DNA of 64,000 nucleotides, from NCBI RefSeq assembly GCF_030813695.1, contig NZ_JAUSVA010000002.1:8641501-8705500 (forward strand). Reading direction: 5' to 3'. Positions 7,883-16,529 of the stretch are shown in pieces. The stretch's first letter is position 1. Each line of letters opens with the position of its first letter. A model generated the notes under the pieces. It was not told the origin of the DNA, did not search any database, and saw only the letters and a program-made list of their open reading frames with translations. This DNA is from Kitasatospora herbaricolor. GTDB taxonomy: Bacteria > Actinomycetota > Actinomycetes > Streptomycetales > Streptomycetaceae. The position numbers and the translations under genes were made by a program.

Positions 7883-8836
7883 TCAGCGGTGGAGACGAGC
7901 GGTCAGCACATTGGGGTCCGGCGGCGGGGCGAAGGCGGCGCTGGTGACGAAGACGGTGTGCCGGTGGACGGCCACCGAGGTGGGGCTGGTCAGGCCGTCG
8001 TCGGCGGTGAGCACGACGGACCGGGAGCCGTCCGGGGCGAGGCGTACCACCTGGTCGGCGCTGTTCACCGCGGCCAGGACGGTGTCCTCGTGGGCGTCGG
8101 TGAAGGTGAAGTCGTCGATGCCGGCGAGCCCGTCCGCCCGCGTCCCGATCGGGCCGGCGCTGCCGTCCTGCCGGACCGGGATGCGCAGCACGGTGCCCAG
8201 GTCGGTGTTGCTGACCCAGACGGCGCCCTGGTGGACCTTGATGCCGTTGGCGCCGATGAAGCCGGACGGCCGCAGCGCGGGTCCGGTGGCCCAGACGGTC
8301 GGCTCGCCGCCGTCCACCGGGATGCGCCGGACCACGCCCAGGACGGAGTCGGCGGAGTAGAGGAAGCCCGCCTTCTCGTCGAGGGCGAGCCCGTTGGGCA
8401 GGCCCTCCGGCGGCAGCTGCGCGATCCGCCGCAGGGTGCCGTCGCAGTCGAGCCGGTACACGCCGGTCAGTTCGGTCCCGGTGGCGTACGTGGCGTAGAG
8501 GGTGCCGTCGTGCGCGCGGGCGATGCCGGTGGCCGCGGCGAAGCCGACCAGCGGGGTGTTCGGGTGCTCCTCCGTCGGCATGGTCGCCAGGATCCGCACG
8601 CCGCCGTCGGGGGCGATCCGGGCGATCTGGTGGGCCGAGAGGAAGGTGACGTCCAGGGAGCCGTCCGGCTCGGGAGCGCTGTTCTCCGGCATCTGACCGG
8701 CCGCCAGATCCAGATGGACCAGAATCCTGGCGTCGGACAGGGGTGGCGCGACCGCGATGGCGGGCGAGGTGGCGAGCAGCGCCAGTACGGCGGCCGCGAT
8801 GCCTGCGGCGCAGGCCGGACGGGGAATGCGGGGCAC
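7883..8836 (-). CDS. Secreted SMP-30/gluconolactonase-like beta-propeller protein
   Basis: A protein of 317 residues starts at GTG, six bases after AGGAG. An N-terminal signal peptide (MPRIPRP followed by a long Ala/Leu stretch ending near ATSPAIAVA) indicates export. The rest shows repeated beta-propeller blades of the SMP-30/NHL type, such as GIARAHDGTLYATYATG, EGLPNGLALDE and GANGIKVHQGAVWVSNTDLGTVLRIPV. Members include lactonases and calcium-binding regucalcin-like proteins; no specific lactonase active-site set could be confirmed by eye. It is monocistronic, convergent with the SigJ-like gene and followed by a hairpin. Confidence 0.8.
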   Translation of the reverse strand: MPRIPRPACAAGIAAAVLALLATSPAIAVAPPLSDARILVHLDLAAGQMPENSAPEPDGSLDVTFLSAHQIARIAPDGGVRILATMPTEEHPNTPLVGFAAATGIARAHDGTLYATYATGTELTGVYRLDCDGTLRRIAQLPPEGLPNGLALDEKAGFLYSADSVLGVVRRIPVDGGEPTVWATGPALRPSGFIGANGIKVHQGAVWVSNTDLGTVLRIPVRQDGSAGPIGTRADGLAGIDDFTFTDAHEDTVLAAVNSADQVVRLAPDGSRSVVLTADDGLTSPTSVAVHRHTVFVTSAAFAPPPDPNVLTARLHR

Positions 8837-9173
8837 GGGGGTCTCCTGGTCGAGGGGGCGCCGGCTGACGGGGCGTGATCCGGCGGCGCTTCCAGCAGAG
8901 CACGGCGGACCGGGGTCGGCCCGGCGGCTCGGGCGGGTGCGCGGCGGACGTCCGGGCCGGTGCCGCGCCAGGGCGGCGAAGCCAGGGCCGGCCGGGTCCC
9001 GGGTTCGCCCGGGCGGACGGCACCGGGGCGGAGCAATCCGGCCGCTCCCGGGTCGGCCGCCGGTGGATCCGTGAGCGGGAGCGGCCCGGGCACGGGTCGG
9101 TGCGCGGTTGACGCGTGCTTCGGCGTGTCGGGGGCAGTCGAGGGGTGGGAGCAGGACGCTGGAGGTGGCGAGG
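8837..9173. other. Intergenic region between divergent genes
   Basis: This is about 340 bp of very GC-rich sequence. No gene with convincing codon usage, ribosome-binding site or homology was recognised. It must hold the promoters of the flanking divergent genes, but no clear -10/-35 element stands out. Confidence 0.4.
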
Positions 9174-9626
9174 GTGGACGGACAGGGTCAATCGATGAGG
9201 GCGACGGGCTGGGCGCGGACGCTGCCCGTCGCCAGTGGGGTGCGGGCCGGCCGGCAGTGGGTCCGGCGCCACCTGGAGGAGCTGGGCTGGACGTCGACCG
9301 CGCCGGACACCGCCGACGCGGTGGTGCTGATCGTCTCCGAGCTGGTCACCAACGCCCATGTGCACGCCGGCAGCAGCGCCGATCTGGTGCTGACCTGGGA
9401 CGGCACCTGCCTGTACGTCAGCGTCCACGACTCCTCCTCGGAGGCGCCCCGCCCGCGTGAGGCCGGCGCCGAAGCGGTCTCCGGCCGTGGGATGGCCCTG
9501 TTGGAGGCCCTCGCCGACAACTGGCAGACCCGGACCGGTGACCGCGGCAAGACGGTGACCGCCTGCTTCCACCCGCCCGGCCGCCCCGGCCACCGGAACC
9601 CGGAGACCACCGAGGCGGGTGCCTAG
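9174..9626 (+). CDS. ATP-binding anti-sigma-factor-like protein (HATPase_c_2)
   Basis: This is a small single-domain GHKL ATPase of about 150 residues, similar to RsbW/SpoIIAB-type serine kinases. The N-box VSELVTNAHVHAG, a G1-like HDSSSEAPRPRE stretch and the G2 box SGRGMALLEALADNW are visible. Such proteins phosphorylate STAS antagonists or bind sigma factors in partner switching. The GTG start is chosen because GGAGG lies eight bases upstream; an ATG seven codons further in is possible. It lies just upstream of the SigB/F-type sigma factor, STAS protein and second HATPase gene, which suggests it belongs to that regulatory network. Confidence 0.88.
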   Translation: MDGQGQSMRATGWARTLPVASGVRAGRQWVRRHLEELGWTSTAPDTADAVVLIVSELVTNAHVHAGSSADLVLTWDGTCLYVSVHDSSSEAPRPREAGAEAVSGRGMALLEALADNWQTRTGDRGKTVTACFHPPGRPGHRNPETTEAGA

Positions 9627-9686
9627 CCAGGGCGGTTCCACGTCCGGGTCCGCCACCGGCACCTCGGACCGGTCCGGGCGGGCCGG

Positions 9687-10031
9687 TCACGGCCAGAGGT
9701 TCCCCGTGTGCCGGCCGACGGGCGCCGCGGGGGCCGGAGCCCCCATCCCGGCAGCGGTCGCGACGCCGCCTCGACCGCCGGCCGGGCGCAGGTGGCGGAC
9801 CCGGGTGTGGATCCGGTCGGTGCCGGCCTCCCAGAACCCCGGCTCGCCCGGGACGACGGCGTACAAGGTCCGGCCGGGCGGGCAGGGGAGGTCCTGCGGG
9901 TAGGCGGCGGAGAGTCGCCGGTACTCCGCCGGCACCTCGTCGCGGCCGCTGGGCGCGGTGGCCCGGGGGGTGGGCGGAGAGCCGGAAGCTCCGGCCGCGT
10001 GCGGCGATCGATCACGCGTCGTCTCGGTCAC
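9687..10031 (-). CDS. Hypothetical protein, 114 residues
   Basis: This leftward open frame has strong GC at third codon positions and a coherent, Pro/Gly/Arg-rich composition, so it is likely real. Its core reads EYRRLSAAYPQDLPCPPG followed by RTLYAVVPGEPGFWEAGTDRI, which looks like a short conserved soluble domain. No family was recognised. The GTG start is uncertain because no clear ribosome-binding site precedes it. The gene is convergent with the anti-sigma-like gene and divergent from the sigma factor gene; its function could be tied to the stress cluster, but that is position-based inference only. Confidence 0.55.
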   Translation of the reverse strand: MTETTRDRSPHAAGASGSPPTPRATAPSGRDEVPAEYRRLSAAYPQDLPCPPGRTLYAVVPGEPGFWEAGTDRIHTRVRHLRPAGGRGGVATAAGMGAPAPAAPVGRHTGNLWP

Positions 10032-10158
10032 CCTCGTGACGCCACCGCACCGCCCGGCAGACGTCAGTTCCACCGCCCCGGAGGCTCCCTTCGGGACCTC
10101 GCACGGCTGATCCGGCGCCTTCGACGGGATCGTGGACCGGCCGAGATCCCGGCGGCGG

Positions 10159-10184
10159 GGGTTGCCCCGGCGCCAGCGGGGTAT
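10159..10184 (+). promoter_or_regulatory. Candidate SigB-type promoter upstream of the sigma factor gene
   Basis: The sequence GGGT, 16 bases, GGGTAT matches the streptomycete SigB consensus GNNT-N14-16-GGGTAC/T. It lies 190 bp upstream of the sigma factor start, as expected for an autoregulated SigB-family gene. The rest of the gap 10032-10373 shows no gene; an inverted GGGATC...GATCCC-type palindrome near 10127-10150 is the only other structure seen. Confidence 0.55.
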
Positions 10185-10373
10185 CAGGAGGGACGGAGCG
10201 TCCGGGGCCTGCTGCCCCCGCTCCCGCCCGGCCGACCGCCGGGCCGTGACACGTCCATCACACCGGGACGCCGCTGCCTGAAGAAGCCGGGCGCCAGGGC
10301 CTCCCACCCCGATCCCCGCCTGCCTGCCCGCCCTGGGCGGGACGCCCTGCGGGGACGACCCAGGGAGACCTCC

Positions 10374-11300
10374 GTGTCCGCCCTTCTCACCCCTGCGACC
10401 TTCGTACCGCCCGCCGTGGCCCCGGAGTCCGTCGAATTCCGCCGGCCGACCCGCCAGGAGATGCGGGCCATGGGCAAGACCGAGGCCCGCGAGCTGAGCG
10501 ACGCGCTCTTCGAGCGGCTGGCCGGCCTGGAGCGCGGGTCCGCCGCCTACAGCTACGTGCGCGGCACCGTGATCGAGCTCAACATGCCGCTGGTGCGCTT
10601 CGTCGCGGCCGGCTTCCGCCACCGCGCCGCCGAGCCGGACGACATCCTGCAGGTCGGCACGGTCGGCCTGATCAAGGCCGTGGACGGCTACGACCACCGG
10701 CGCGGGGTGGAGTTCCTGACCTACGCGATCCCCACCATCGCCGGCGAGATCAAGCGGTTCTTCCGGGACACCTCCTGGCCGGTCCGGGTGCCGCGCGGCC
10801 TCCAGGAGCTCTACCTGCGGGTGATCCGCTGCTCCGACCGGCTGGAACAGCGCCTCGGCCGGTCGCCGGAGCCCGAGGAGCTCGCCGCCGACCTGGGCCT
10901 GGACGTCGCGGACGTGGACGCCGCCCTGCGTGTCGGCCGCGCCTACCGGGCCGGCTCGCTGGACGCCCTGCACGACGACCACGACGACGAGACGGGCAGC
11001 ACCCTGCTCGACCGGCTCGGCGACGAGGACGGCAACCTCACCCTGGTCGACTTCCGCGAGTCCGTCCGGCCCCTGCTGGCGGACCTCACCCCCCGCGAAC
11101 GCACCGTCCTGATGCTGCGCTTCTGGGGCGGCTGCACCCAGTCCGAGATCGCCGAGCGGATCGACTGCTCCCAGATGCAGGTCTCCCGGCTGCTCGCCGC
11201 CACCCTCGGCTCGCTCCGCGCCCGGCTGGAGGAACCAGCGGCGGACGCACCCGGACCGGGCGCGGACGGGCTCCGACCGGGCTCGTCGGACGCGCCCTGA
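10374..11300 (+). CDS. SigB/SigF/SigG-family RNA polymerase sigma factor
   Basis: This is a group 3 stress/sporulation sigma factor of 308 residues. Region 2 (about 55-125) contains ELNMPLVRFVAAGFRHR, DDILQVGTVGLIKAVDGYD and FLTYAIPTIAGEIKRFFRD. Region 3 holds VPRGLQELYLRVIR. Region 4 (about 225-285) holds LTPRERTVLMLRFWGGCTQ and SEIAERIDCSQMQVSRLL. The GTG start follows GGGAGA with appropriate spacing. Streptomyces carries many paralogues of this family, each controlled by HATPase anti-sigma kinases, STAS antagonists and SpoIIE phosphatases. All of these partners are encoded nearby. A SigB-like promoter upstream suggests autoregulation. The exact paralogue cannot be named from the sequence alone. 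Confidence 0.94.
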   Translation: MSALLTPATFVPPAVAPESVEFRRPTRQEMRAMGKTEARELSDALFERLAGLERGSAAYSYVRGTVIELNMPLVRFVAAGFRHRAAEPDDILQVGTVGLIKAVDGYDHRRGVEFLTYAIPTIAGEIKRFFRDTSWPVRVPRGLQELYLRVIRCSDRLEQRLGRSPEPEELAADLGLDVADVDAALRVGRAYRAGSLDALHDDHDDETGSTLLDRLGDEDGNLTLVDFRESVRPLLADLTPRERTVLMLRFWGGCTQSEIAERIDCSQMQVSRLLAATLGSLRARLEEPAADAPGPGADGLRPGSSDAP

Positions 11301-11426
11301 CCGGGCCTGCCCCGGCGGACCCGGCCCCTCGTGGCGCAGCGGGCCCGTCGTGGCGGACCCGGCCTATGGTGGGAACCGGGGCCTGTCGAGCCCGTGGAAG
11401 CGGGAGGAGCGGGAGGAGTTGTGCCG

Positions 11427-11792
11427 ATGGAGCCCGAAAGCACCGCGTCCGAGCTGACGGTGGCCGTGCGGACCTCCGCACAGGGGGTGGTCGTGCGGCC
11501 CGAGGGCGAACTCGACCACGACACCGCCGAACCGCTGCGCGCGGCGCTCCGCAGCGCCGTCGAGGAGGGCCTCGGCCGGGTGGTGATCGACTGCGCCGGG
11601 CTCGACTTCTGCGACTCCACCGGGCTGAACCTGCTGCTGCACACCAGGCTCGACGCCGAGGAAGCCGGGCTGCTGCTGATGCTCGCCCACCCGGGCCCGA
11701 TGGTCTCCAGGATGCTGGACATCACCGGTGTCAGGGCGGTCTTCCACATCTATCCGTCCGTCGCCGAGGCGCTCGCCGCACCGGATCTCTGA
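11427..11792 (+). CDS. STAS-domain anti-sigma factor antagonist
   Basis: This RsbV/SpoIIAA-like protein of about 121 residues has a beta strand RPEGELDHDTAEPLRAAL and the phosphorylation loop DFCDSTGLN, in which Ser64 is the expected phospho-acceptor. Unphosphorylated STAS proteins sequester the anti-sigma kinase and free the sigma factor. Two GGGAGGAG-like sites precede the start; ATG at 11427 is used, with GTG at 11421 as the alternative. Its stop codon overlaps the start of the next gene (TGATG), so it is translationally coupled to the HATPase protein that is its likely kinase partner. Confidence 0.92.
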   Translation: MEPESTASELTVAVRTSAQGVVVRPEGELDHDTAEPLRAALRSAVEEGLGRVVIDCAGLDFCDSTGLNLLLHTRLDAEEAGLLLMLAHPGPMVSRMLDITGVRAVFHIYPSVAEALAAPDL

Positions 11793-12226
11793 TGCTCCCG
11801 GACACCGACACCCGACGGCTGGTCCTCGCCTCCGGCCGGGGAGCGCTGGGCCGGTGTCGGGCGTTCGCCCGGGACGCGCTGGTCCGCTGGGACTGGCCGC
11901 TCACCGGCGACGGGGAGCGGGGCGAGGTCGCCCGGGACGTCCTGCTGGTCGTCAGCGAACTCGTCACGAACGCGGCCCAGCACGCCGACGGCCCCGTCGA
12001 ACTGAGCCTCACCCGCTCCGCCGTCGGGCTGCGGGTGGAGGTGGCGGACTGCAACCCCGAACCCCCGGTGCTGCGGCGCGGCGGTGACCCCGTGCTGCCC
12101 GGTGGTCACGGGCTGCGGGTGGTCGACCTGCTCTCCTGGTCGTGGGGCAGCCGGCCGCACGAGGACGGCAAGACGGTCTGGTCCGAGATCGCGGCCCCGC
12201 CCGCCGACCTGCGGCCCCCGGGCTGA
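11792..12226 (+). CDS. HATPase anti-sigma factor, coupled to the STAS antagonist
   Basis: This is a 144-residue GHKL serine kinase-like protein. The N-box VSELVTNAAQHADG and the G2 box PGGHGLRVVDLLSW are clear, and the C-terminus WGSRPHEDGKTVWSEI is typical of streptomycete HATPase_c_2 proteins. The start codon overlaps the STAS stop codon by one base. With the STAS gene and the sigma factor upstream it forms a compact partner-switching module: sigma, antagonist, anti-sigma. It is a paralogue of the gene at 9174 and could be the direct regulator of either the sigma factor or the antagonist. Confidence 0.92.
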   Translation: MLPDTDTRRLVLASGRGALGRCRAFARDALVRWDWPLTGDGERGEVARDVLLVVSELVTNAAQHADGPVELSLTRSAVGLRVEVADCNPEPPVLRRGGDPVLPGGHGLRVVDLLSWSWGSRPHEDGKTVWSEIAAPPADLRPPG

Positions 12227-12305
12227 GCGCGCCGCGCGACCGGGGCCGGTCCCGCTGCGCGCCCCTGTTCCGGCCCGCTCCCGTTCCGCTGGGCCCCTCG
12301 CCCGG

Positions 12306-12503
12306 TCAGCGCGCCGTGGGCGGTGTCGGCAGCGGCAGCGGCAGCGGCAGCGGTGGCGGGACCGGGTCCGGACCGGGCAGCGGCGGTGTCGGCCGCGGCT
12401 CCTGCGGATCGGGCGGGGGACCGGGCCAGGGGTCGGGCACCGGGGGCTGCGGATCCGGTTTCGGCGGACGGGTGTCCGGGTCGGGGGGAACGGGAACGGT
12501 CAT
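12306..12503 (-). CDS. Small proline-rich protein
   Basis: This open frame encodes about 65 residues that are nearly half proline, with a PLPLPLPLPTPP run near the C-terminus produced by a tandem GGCAGC repeat in the DNA, and spaced P-D-P-W-P-G motifs earlier. Codon usage is consistent with coding (high third-position GC), and GAGG/AGGTGAG lies upstream of the ATG, with an in-frame GTG three codons earlier. Such short proline-rich proteins occur in streptomycetes without known function. The low complexity means it could be a chance frame. Confidence 0.45.
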   Translation of the reverse strand: MTVPVPPDPDTRPPKPDPQPPVPDPWPGPPPDPQEPRPTPPLPGPDPVPPPLPLPLPLPTPPTAR

Positions 12504-12761
12504 GACGCTCACCTGCCTCGTCCGCCCGGCGCTCTCGCGAGCCGGGCTCGTCCATGCCAGGCGCCTACCCGGCCCGCGGAGCCCGACACCTCGGGCCCGG
12601 CCCGTACCGTCCTCGCCGTCCGCACCGACCGGGCCGGCGGACCGGACGGTCCGTCCCCGTCGTCGCCGGCCCCGGTCCCGGCGGGTGGAGCCGGCCCCGG
12701 ACAGCCGTGCGGGCCGCCACCGGAGTCGGTGGCGGCCCGCAGCGGGTCCTGGGGCGGCGGG

Positions 12762-13127
12762 TCAGATCACCGGGCCGCCGTAGAACGGGCCGTAGTAGCC
12801 CGCGTACCGCTCCTGGTAGCCGGTGTCCGCGTCGTGCGTCTCCCGTTCGAACTCGGGGCTGCCCTTGACCTCGTCCTTGGTCCGGTCGAGGTAGACCTTC
12901 TTCTCGGCCTGGTCGACCCGGATCACCGTGCCGGCCGGGATCAGCACGTGCCGACCGAAGATCCACGGACCGGTGTCGACGACCAGGTACTGGGCGCCGA
13001 CCTCCTCGGACAGCTTGTCGACCTTCCCGATGGCGCCGTCGGTCGCCTCCACGTGGAAGCCGACCAGATCGGTGCCGGAGACGTGGCCGGACGTGGTGCG
13101 GAACTCCCAGATCTCGATGCTGCTCAT
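12762..13127 (-). CDS. PRC-barrel domain protein
   Basis: A 121-residue soluble protein starts at an ATG that follows AAGGAG. The core FHVEATDGAIGKVDKLSEE followed by VVDTGPWIFGRHVLIPAG is a PRC-barrel fold, as found in ribosome-maturation and photosynthetic reaction-centre proteins and in many actinobacterial stress proteins. The C-terminus is Tyr/Gly-rich (YQERYAGYYGPFYGGP). A second PRC-barrel gene lies at 32667-33023. Both sit inside the region of partner-switching genes, suggesting sigma-dependent stress proteins; this is inference from position. Confidence 0.88.
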   Translation of the reverse strand: MSSIEIWEFRTTSGHVSGTDLVGFHVEATDGAIGKVDKLSEEVGAQYLVVDTGPWIFGRHVLIPAGTVIRVDQAEKKVYLDRTKDEVKGSPEFERETHDADTGYQERYAGYYGPFYGGPVI

Positions 13128-13276
13128 CGCGTCTCCTTCGTGTTGCGGCGCCGCTCGGGCTGTTCCCGGTGCGGCGCGCTCCCGGCCCTCCGCCTGCCCT
13201 GGACCTCGCGTCCCACACCTGCTGATCGCGCCGCTGCCCCCCGCCGGCCGCGCCGGCGCCCCCACCCGACCGGCCG

Positions 13277-13810
13277 TCAGAGGCGCGGGGACCAGTAGGC
13301 GTCGAGGCTCGCCCGCCCGGGGCCGAGGTCCGCCCAGGACCCCGGGAAGCTGAGGACGGCGACGCCCGCGGTGTGGAAGCCGGAGTGCTCCAGGCGCTCC
13401 CGCAACTCCTCGGGCCCGCGGCCGGCGAGACTGTCCGCCAGGTCCCGGAACCCCGGGTTGTGGCCGACGACCAGCACCGTGGCGGTGGTCTCCGGGAGCC
13501 GACCGAGCAGGGTGAGGAGTTCGCCGGCCCCGGCCCGGTAGAGGCCCGGTTCGAACACGGCCGGGGGCTGTTCGGGCAGTTCGGCGGCCGTCAGCTCCCA
13601 GGTCTCCCTGGTCCGCACCGAGGTCGAGACCAGCACCTGGTCCAGGCCCAGATCGGGGCCCGGTCCGGCGAGCCACCGTCCGGTGCGGGCCGCGTCCAGC
13701 CTGCCGCGCCCGGTCAGCGGGCGTTCGTGGTCCGGGTGCACGGTCCGGTCCTTCGGGTCCGCCTTGGCATGCCGCAGCAGGACGATCGTGCGCGTCGGAT
13801 CCTCGCTCAA
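13277..13810 (-). CDS. SixA-type histidine phosphatase family protein
   Basis: This is a phosphoglycerate-mutase-like phosphatase of about 177 residues. The catalytic N-terminal motif IVLLRHAKAD supplies the phospho-His, RTRETWELTA follows, and VLVVGHNPGFRDL provides the second active-site His. This architecture is that of the SixA phosphohistidine phosphatases. The start is taken as TTG because GGGAGG lies seven bases upstream and the residues after it (SEDPTRTIVLLRH) begin the domain at once. A GTG six codons earlier is the alternative. It is divergent from the TPP enzyme gene, about 200 bp away. Confidence 0.87.
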   Translation of the reverse strand: MSEDPTRTIVLLRHAKADPKDRTVHPDHERPLTGRGRLDAARTGRWLAGPGPDLGLDQVLVSTSVRTRETWELTAAELPEQPPAVFEPGLYRAGAGELLTLLGRLPETTATVLVVGHNPGFRDLADSLAGRGPEELRERLEHSGFHTAGVAVLSFPGSWADLGPGRASLDAYWSPRL

Positions 13811-14014
13811 TTCGGGCCCTCCCACGTTTTCCTGGGCGCCTTGAGGATACCGGCGGACCGCCCGGCGGCGCGTGGCGGCCGCTCGCGGCCGGGAGTGCCC
13901 GGGGGTGCCCGGCAGCCGTCCGGGACCGTGTTTCGGGCGGCCCGGGCCGGTCAGACGGTGGCGAACAGCCGTCGCGGCCCGTCGCGGGCCGCACTCACGA
14001 ACGGAGTCGCTCAG

Positions 14015-15802
14015 ATGAAGGTCTCGGACCACATCCTGGAACGCCTGCGGCAGTGGGACGTCGAGCAGGTCTTCGCCTACCCCGGTGACGGCATCAACGG
14101 CCTGCTCGCCGCCTGGGGCAGGGCCGGTGACAAGCCGCAGTTCGTACAGACGCGGCACGAGGAGATGGCGGCGTTCGCGGCGGTCGGCTACGCGAAGTTC
14201 TCCGGTCGTACCGGCGTGTGCGCGGCGACCTCGGGGCCGGGGGCGATCCATCTGCTGAACGGTCTGTACGACGCCAAGCTCGACCACGTGCCGGTGGTCG
14301 CGATCGTCGGGCAGACCGACCGCAGCGCGATGGGCGGCTCCTACCAGCAGGAGGTCGACCTGCTGTCGCTGTACAAGGACGTGGCCTCGGCCTACTGCGC
14401 GATGGTCACCGTCCCCGAGCAGCTGCCCGACGTGCTGGACCGCGCGATGCGGATCGCCGCGACGAGCCGGACGGTGACGGCGGTGATCGTCCCCGCCGAC
14501 GTCCAGGAACTGGACTACCGGCCGCCGGCCCACGCTTTCAAAATGGTGCCCTCCAGCCTCGGCGTGGGCCGCTACGCGCCCGTGCCCTCCGACGGGGACC
14601 TGGTGCGCTGCGCCGAGATCCTCAACGCGGGCGAGAAGGTGGCCGTCCTGGTCGGCCAGGGCGCGCGGCACGCCCGCCCCGAGGTCGAGCAGCTCGCCCA
14701 GACCCTCGGGGCCGGGGTGGCGAAGGCACTGCTCGGCAAGGACGTGCTGCCGGACACGCTCCCGTACGTCACCGGCGCGATCGGCCTGCTCGGCACCCGC
14801 GCGTCGTACGAGCTGATGCGTGACTGCGACACCCTGCTGGTGATCGGCTCCAGCTTCCCCTACACGCAGTTCCTGCCCGAGTTCGGCCGGGCCAGGGCGG
14901 TGCAGATCGACGTGGACCCGTCGATGGTCGGGCTGCGGTACCCGTTCGAGCTGAACGTGGTGGGGGACGCCGCGGAGACCCTGAGGCGTCTGCTGCCCCT
15001 GCTGGAGCGCAAGGAGGACCGGAGCTGGCGGGAGACCGTCGAGGAGAACACCGCCCGGTGGTGGGAGGTGATGGAGCGCCGCGCCGCCGTCACCGCCGAC
15101 CCGCTCAACCCCGAGCAGGTGGTGCACACCCTGGACGCCCTGCTGCCCGAGGACGCCATGATCGCCGCGGACTCCGGCTCCGCCGCGAACTGGTACGCCC
15201 GCCACCTGCGGATGCGCGGCACGATGCGCGGCTCCCTCTCGGGCACCCTGGCCAGCATGGGCCCCGGTGTCCCCTACCTGATCGGGGCCAAGTTCGCGCA
15301 CCCCGACCGCCCCGCCGTCGCGATCGTCGGGGACGGCGCGATGCAGATGAACGGCCTCGCCGAACTGATCACCGTCGCCAAGTACTACCAGCAGTGGTCG
15401 GACCCGCGCCTGATCGTCGCCGTCCTGAACAACCAGGACCTCAACCAGGTCACCTGGGAGATGCGGGCGATGCAGGGCGCCCCGCAGTTCGAGCCCTCGC
15501 AGAGCCTCCCGGACGTCCGCTACGCCAACTTCGCCGTCCAGCTCGGGCTCTACGGGACCAGGGTGGAGGACCCGGCCGAGGTGGAGCCGGTGTGGCGGCA
15601 GGCGCTCGCCTCGGACCGGCCGTACGTCATCGACTTCCGGACCGACCCGGCGGTGCCGCCGATCCCGCCGCACGCCTCGCTCGCCCAGATCACGGCCGCC
15701 GCCTCGGCGGTCGTGCACGGCGACAGCGACCGCGGTTCGATGCTGAAGCAGGGCTTCAAGGCGAAGATCCAGGAGTTCCTGCCGGGGAACGGCAAGGAGT
15801 GA
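14015..15802 (+). CDS. Thiamine-pyrophosphate-requiring enzyme, pyruvate oxidase/dehydrogenase-like
   Basis: This 595-residue member of the acetolactate synthase / pyruvate oxidase superfamily has all three domains. The N-terminal TPP-binding domain (about 1-170) has the catalytic Glu in QTRHEEMAAFAAVGYAK and ATSGPGAIHLLNGLYDAK. The central nucleotide-fold domain spans about 195-330. The C-terminal TPP domain has GDGAMQMNGLAELITVA and VLNNQDLNQVTWEMR, matching the GDG-NN cofactor motif. Relatives are annotated as PoxB-like pyruvate dehydrogenases (quinone) that convert pyruvate to acetate and CO2. Acetolactate synthase is less likely, as no regulatory subunit is nearby. PoxB-type enzymes are general-stress genes in other bacteria, which fits the surrounding stress island. 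Confidence 0.88.
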   Translation: MKVSDHILERLRQWDVEQVFAYPGDGINGLLAAWGRAGDKPQFVQTRHEEMAAFAAVGYAKFSGRTGVCAATSGPGAIHLLNGLYDAKLDHVPVVAIVGQTDRSAMGGSYQQEVDLLSLYKDVASAYCAMVTVPEQLPDVLDRAMRIAATSRTVTAVIVPADVQELDYRPPAHAFKMVPSSLGVGRYAPVPSDGDLVRCAEILNAGEKVAVLVGQGARHARPEVEQLAQTLGAGVAKALLGKDVLPDTLPYVTGAIGLLGTRASYELMRDCDTLLVIGSSFPYTQFLPEFGRARAVQIDVDPSMVGLRYPFELNVVGDAAETLRRLLPLLERKEDRSWRETVEENTARWWEVMERRAAVTADPLNPEQVVHTLDALLPEDAMIAADSGSAANWYARHLRMRGTMRGSLSGTLASMGPGVPYLIGAKFAHPDRPAVAIVGDGAMQMNGLAELITVAKYYQQWSDPRLIVAVLNNQDLNQVTWEMRAMQGAPQFEPSQSLPDVRYANFAVQLGLYGTRVEDPAEVEPVWRQALASDRPYVIDFRTDPAVPPIPPHASLAQITAAASAVVHGDSDRGSMLKQGFKAKIQEFLPGNGKE

Positions 15803-15966
15803 GCCGGGTGAGCCGGACAGTCCTCCCGGGGACCGTTCGGGGTCGGAAGCGGGGCTGAACCCGCGAAAGACCCGGGAATCCGCCCGCCGTCGGCGCCCCC
15901 GTGCGGTCCGTCCGCCCGGGGGCGCCGACGCCGATTGGCCGGCGGCGTTCCGGAAAGACGCGGGAC

Positions 15967-16410
15967 ATGTCCCTTGTGAGAGCCTGTGCCCGCCCGATGC
16001 TCGCCTCGGTGTTCCTCTGCAGCGGCGCCGACGCCCTGCTGAACCCCCGGCCGCTGGAACCACTGGCCGAACCCGTCGTCGACACCCTCGCCGGGCACGC
16101 ACCCGCCGCGCCGGAGCTGACCGACATCGCGATCCGGCTCAACGCCGCCGTCCAGGTCACGGCCGGCGCGCTGCTCGCGACCGGTCACCTCCCCCGCCCG
16201 GCCGCCCTGGCCCTGGCCGCCACCCTGGTCCCCGTCACCTGGGCGGGTCACCGCTTCTGGGAGGAGAGGGACGAGGACCGGCGCGCCCAGCAGCGCATCC
16301 ACTTCCTGAAGAACCTGTCGCTGTTCGGCGGGCTGCTGATCGTGGCCGCCGACACCGGCGCGCAGCCGTCGCTGGCCTGGCGCGCCCGGCACCGCCTGCA
16401 CCGGGGCTGA
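15967..16410 (+). CDS. DoxX-family membrane protein
   Basis: This 147-residue integral membrane protein has four hydrophobic helices. Its N-terminus ARPMLASVFLCSGADALLNP, the middle IRLNAAVQVTAGALLATG and the C-terminal RIHFLKNLSLFGGLLIVA match the DoxX pattern common in actinobacteria. DoxX proteins take part in quinone- or thiol-linked redox defence in mycobacteria; the role here is unproven. The ATG follows GGAAAG. The gene stands alone downstream of the TPP enzyme on the same strand. Confidence 0.88.
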   Translation: MSLVRACARPMLASVFLCSGADALLNPRPLEPLAEPVVDTLAGHAPAAPELTDIAIRLNAAVQVTAGALLATGHLPRPAALALAATLVPVTWAGHRFWEERDEDRRAQQRIHFLKNLSLFGGLLIVAADTGAQPSLAWRARHRLHRG

Positions 16411-16529
16411 CGAACACCGTGCCGCCGGGCCGGCGACGGCTGCGAAGGTGCCGCGCCGGCCCTGGCCCCCGTCCGGCGCGGCCGTCCGGCGCCGCGGCAG
16501 GCGGCCGGCGGCTCGCGGCTGAAGGAGCT

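Noticed and set aside
6972..9662. Very long leftward open frame of 896 codons across several genes
   Set aside because: It is antisense to the sigma factor, in the wrong frame for the SMP-30-like gene, and Arg/Pro-rich, as expected for shadow frames in high-GC DNA.
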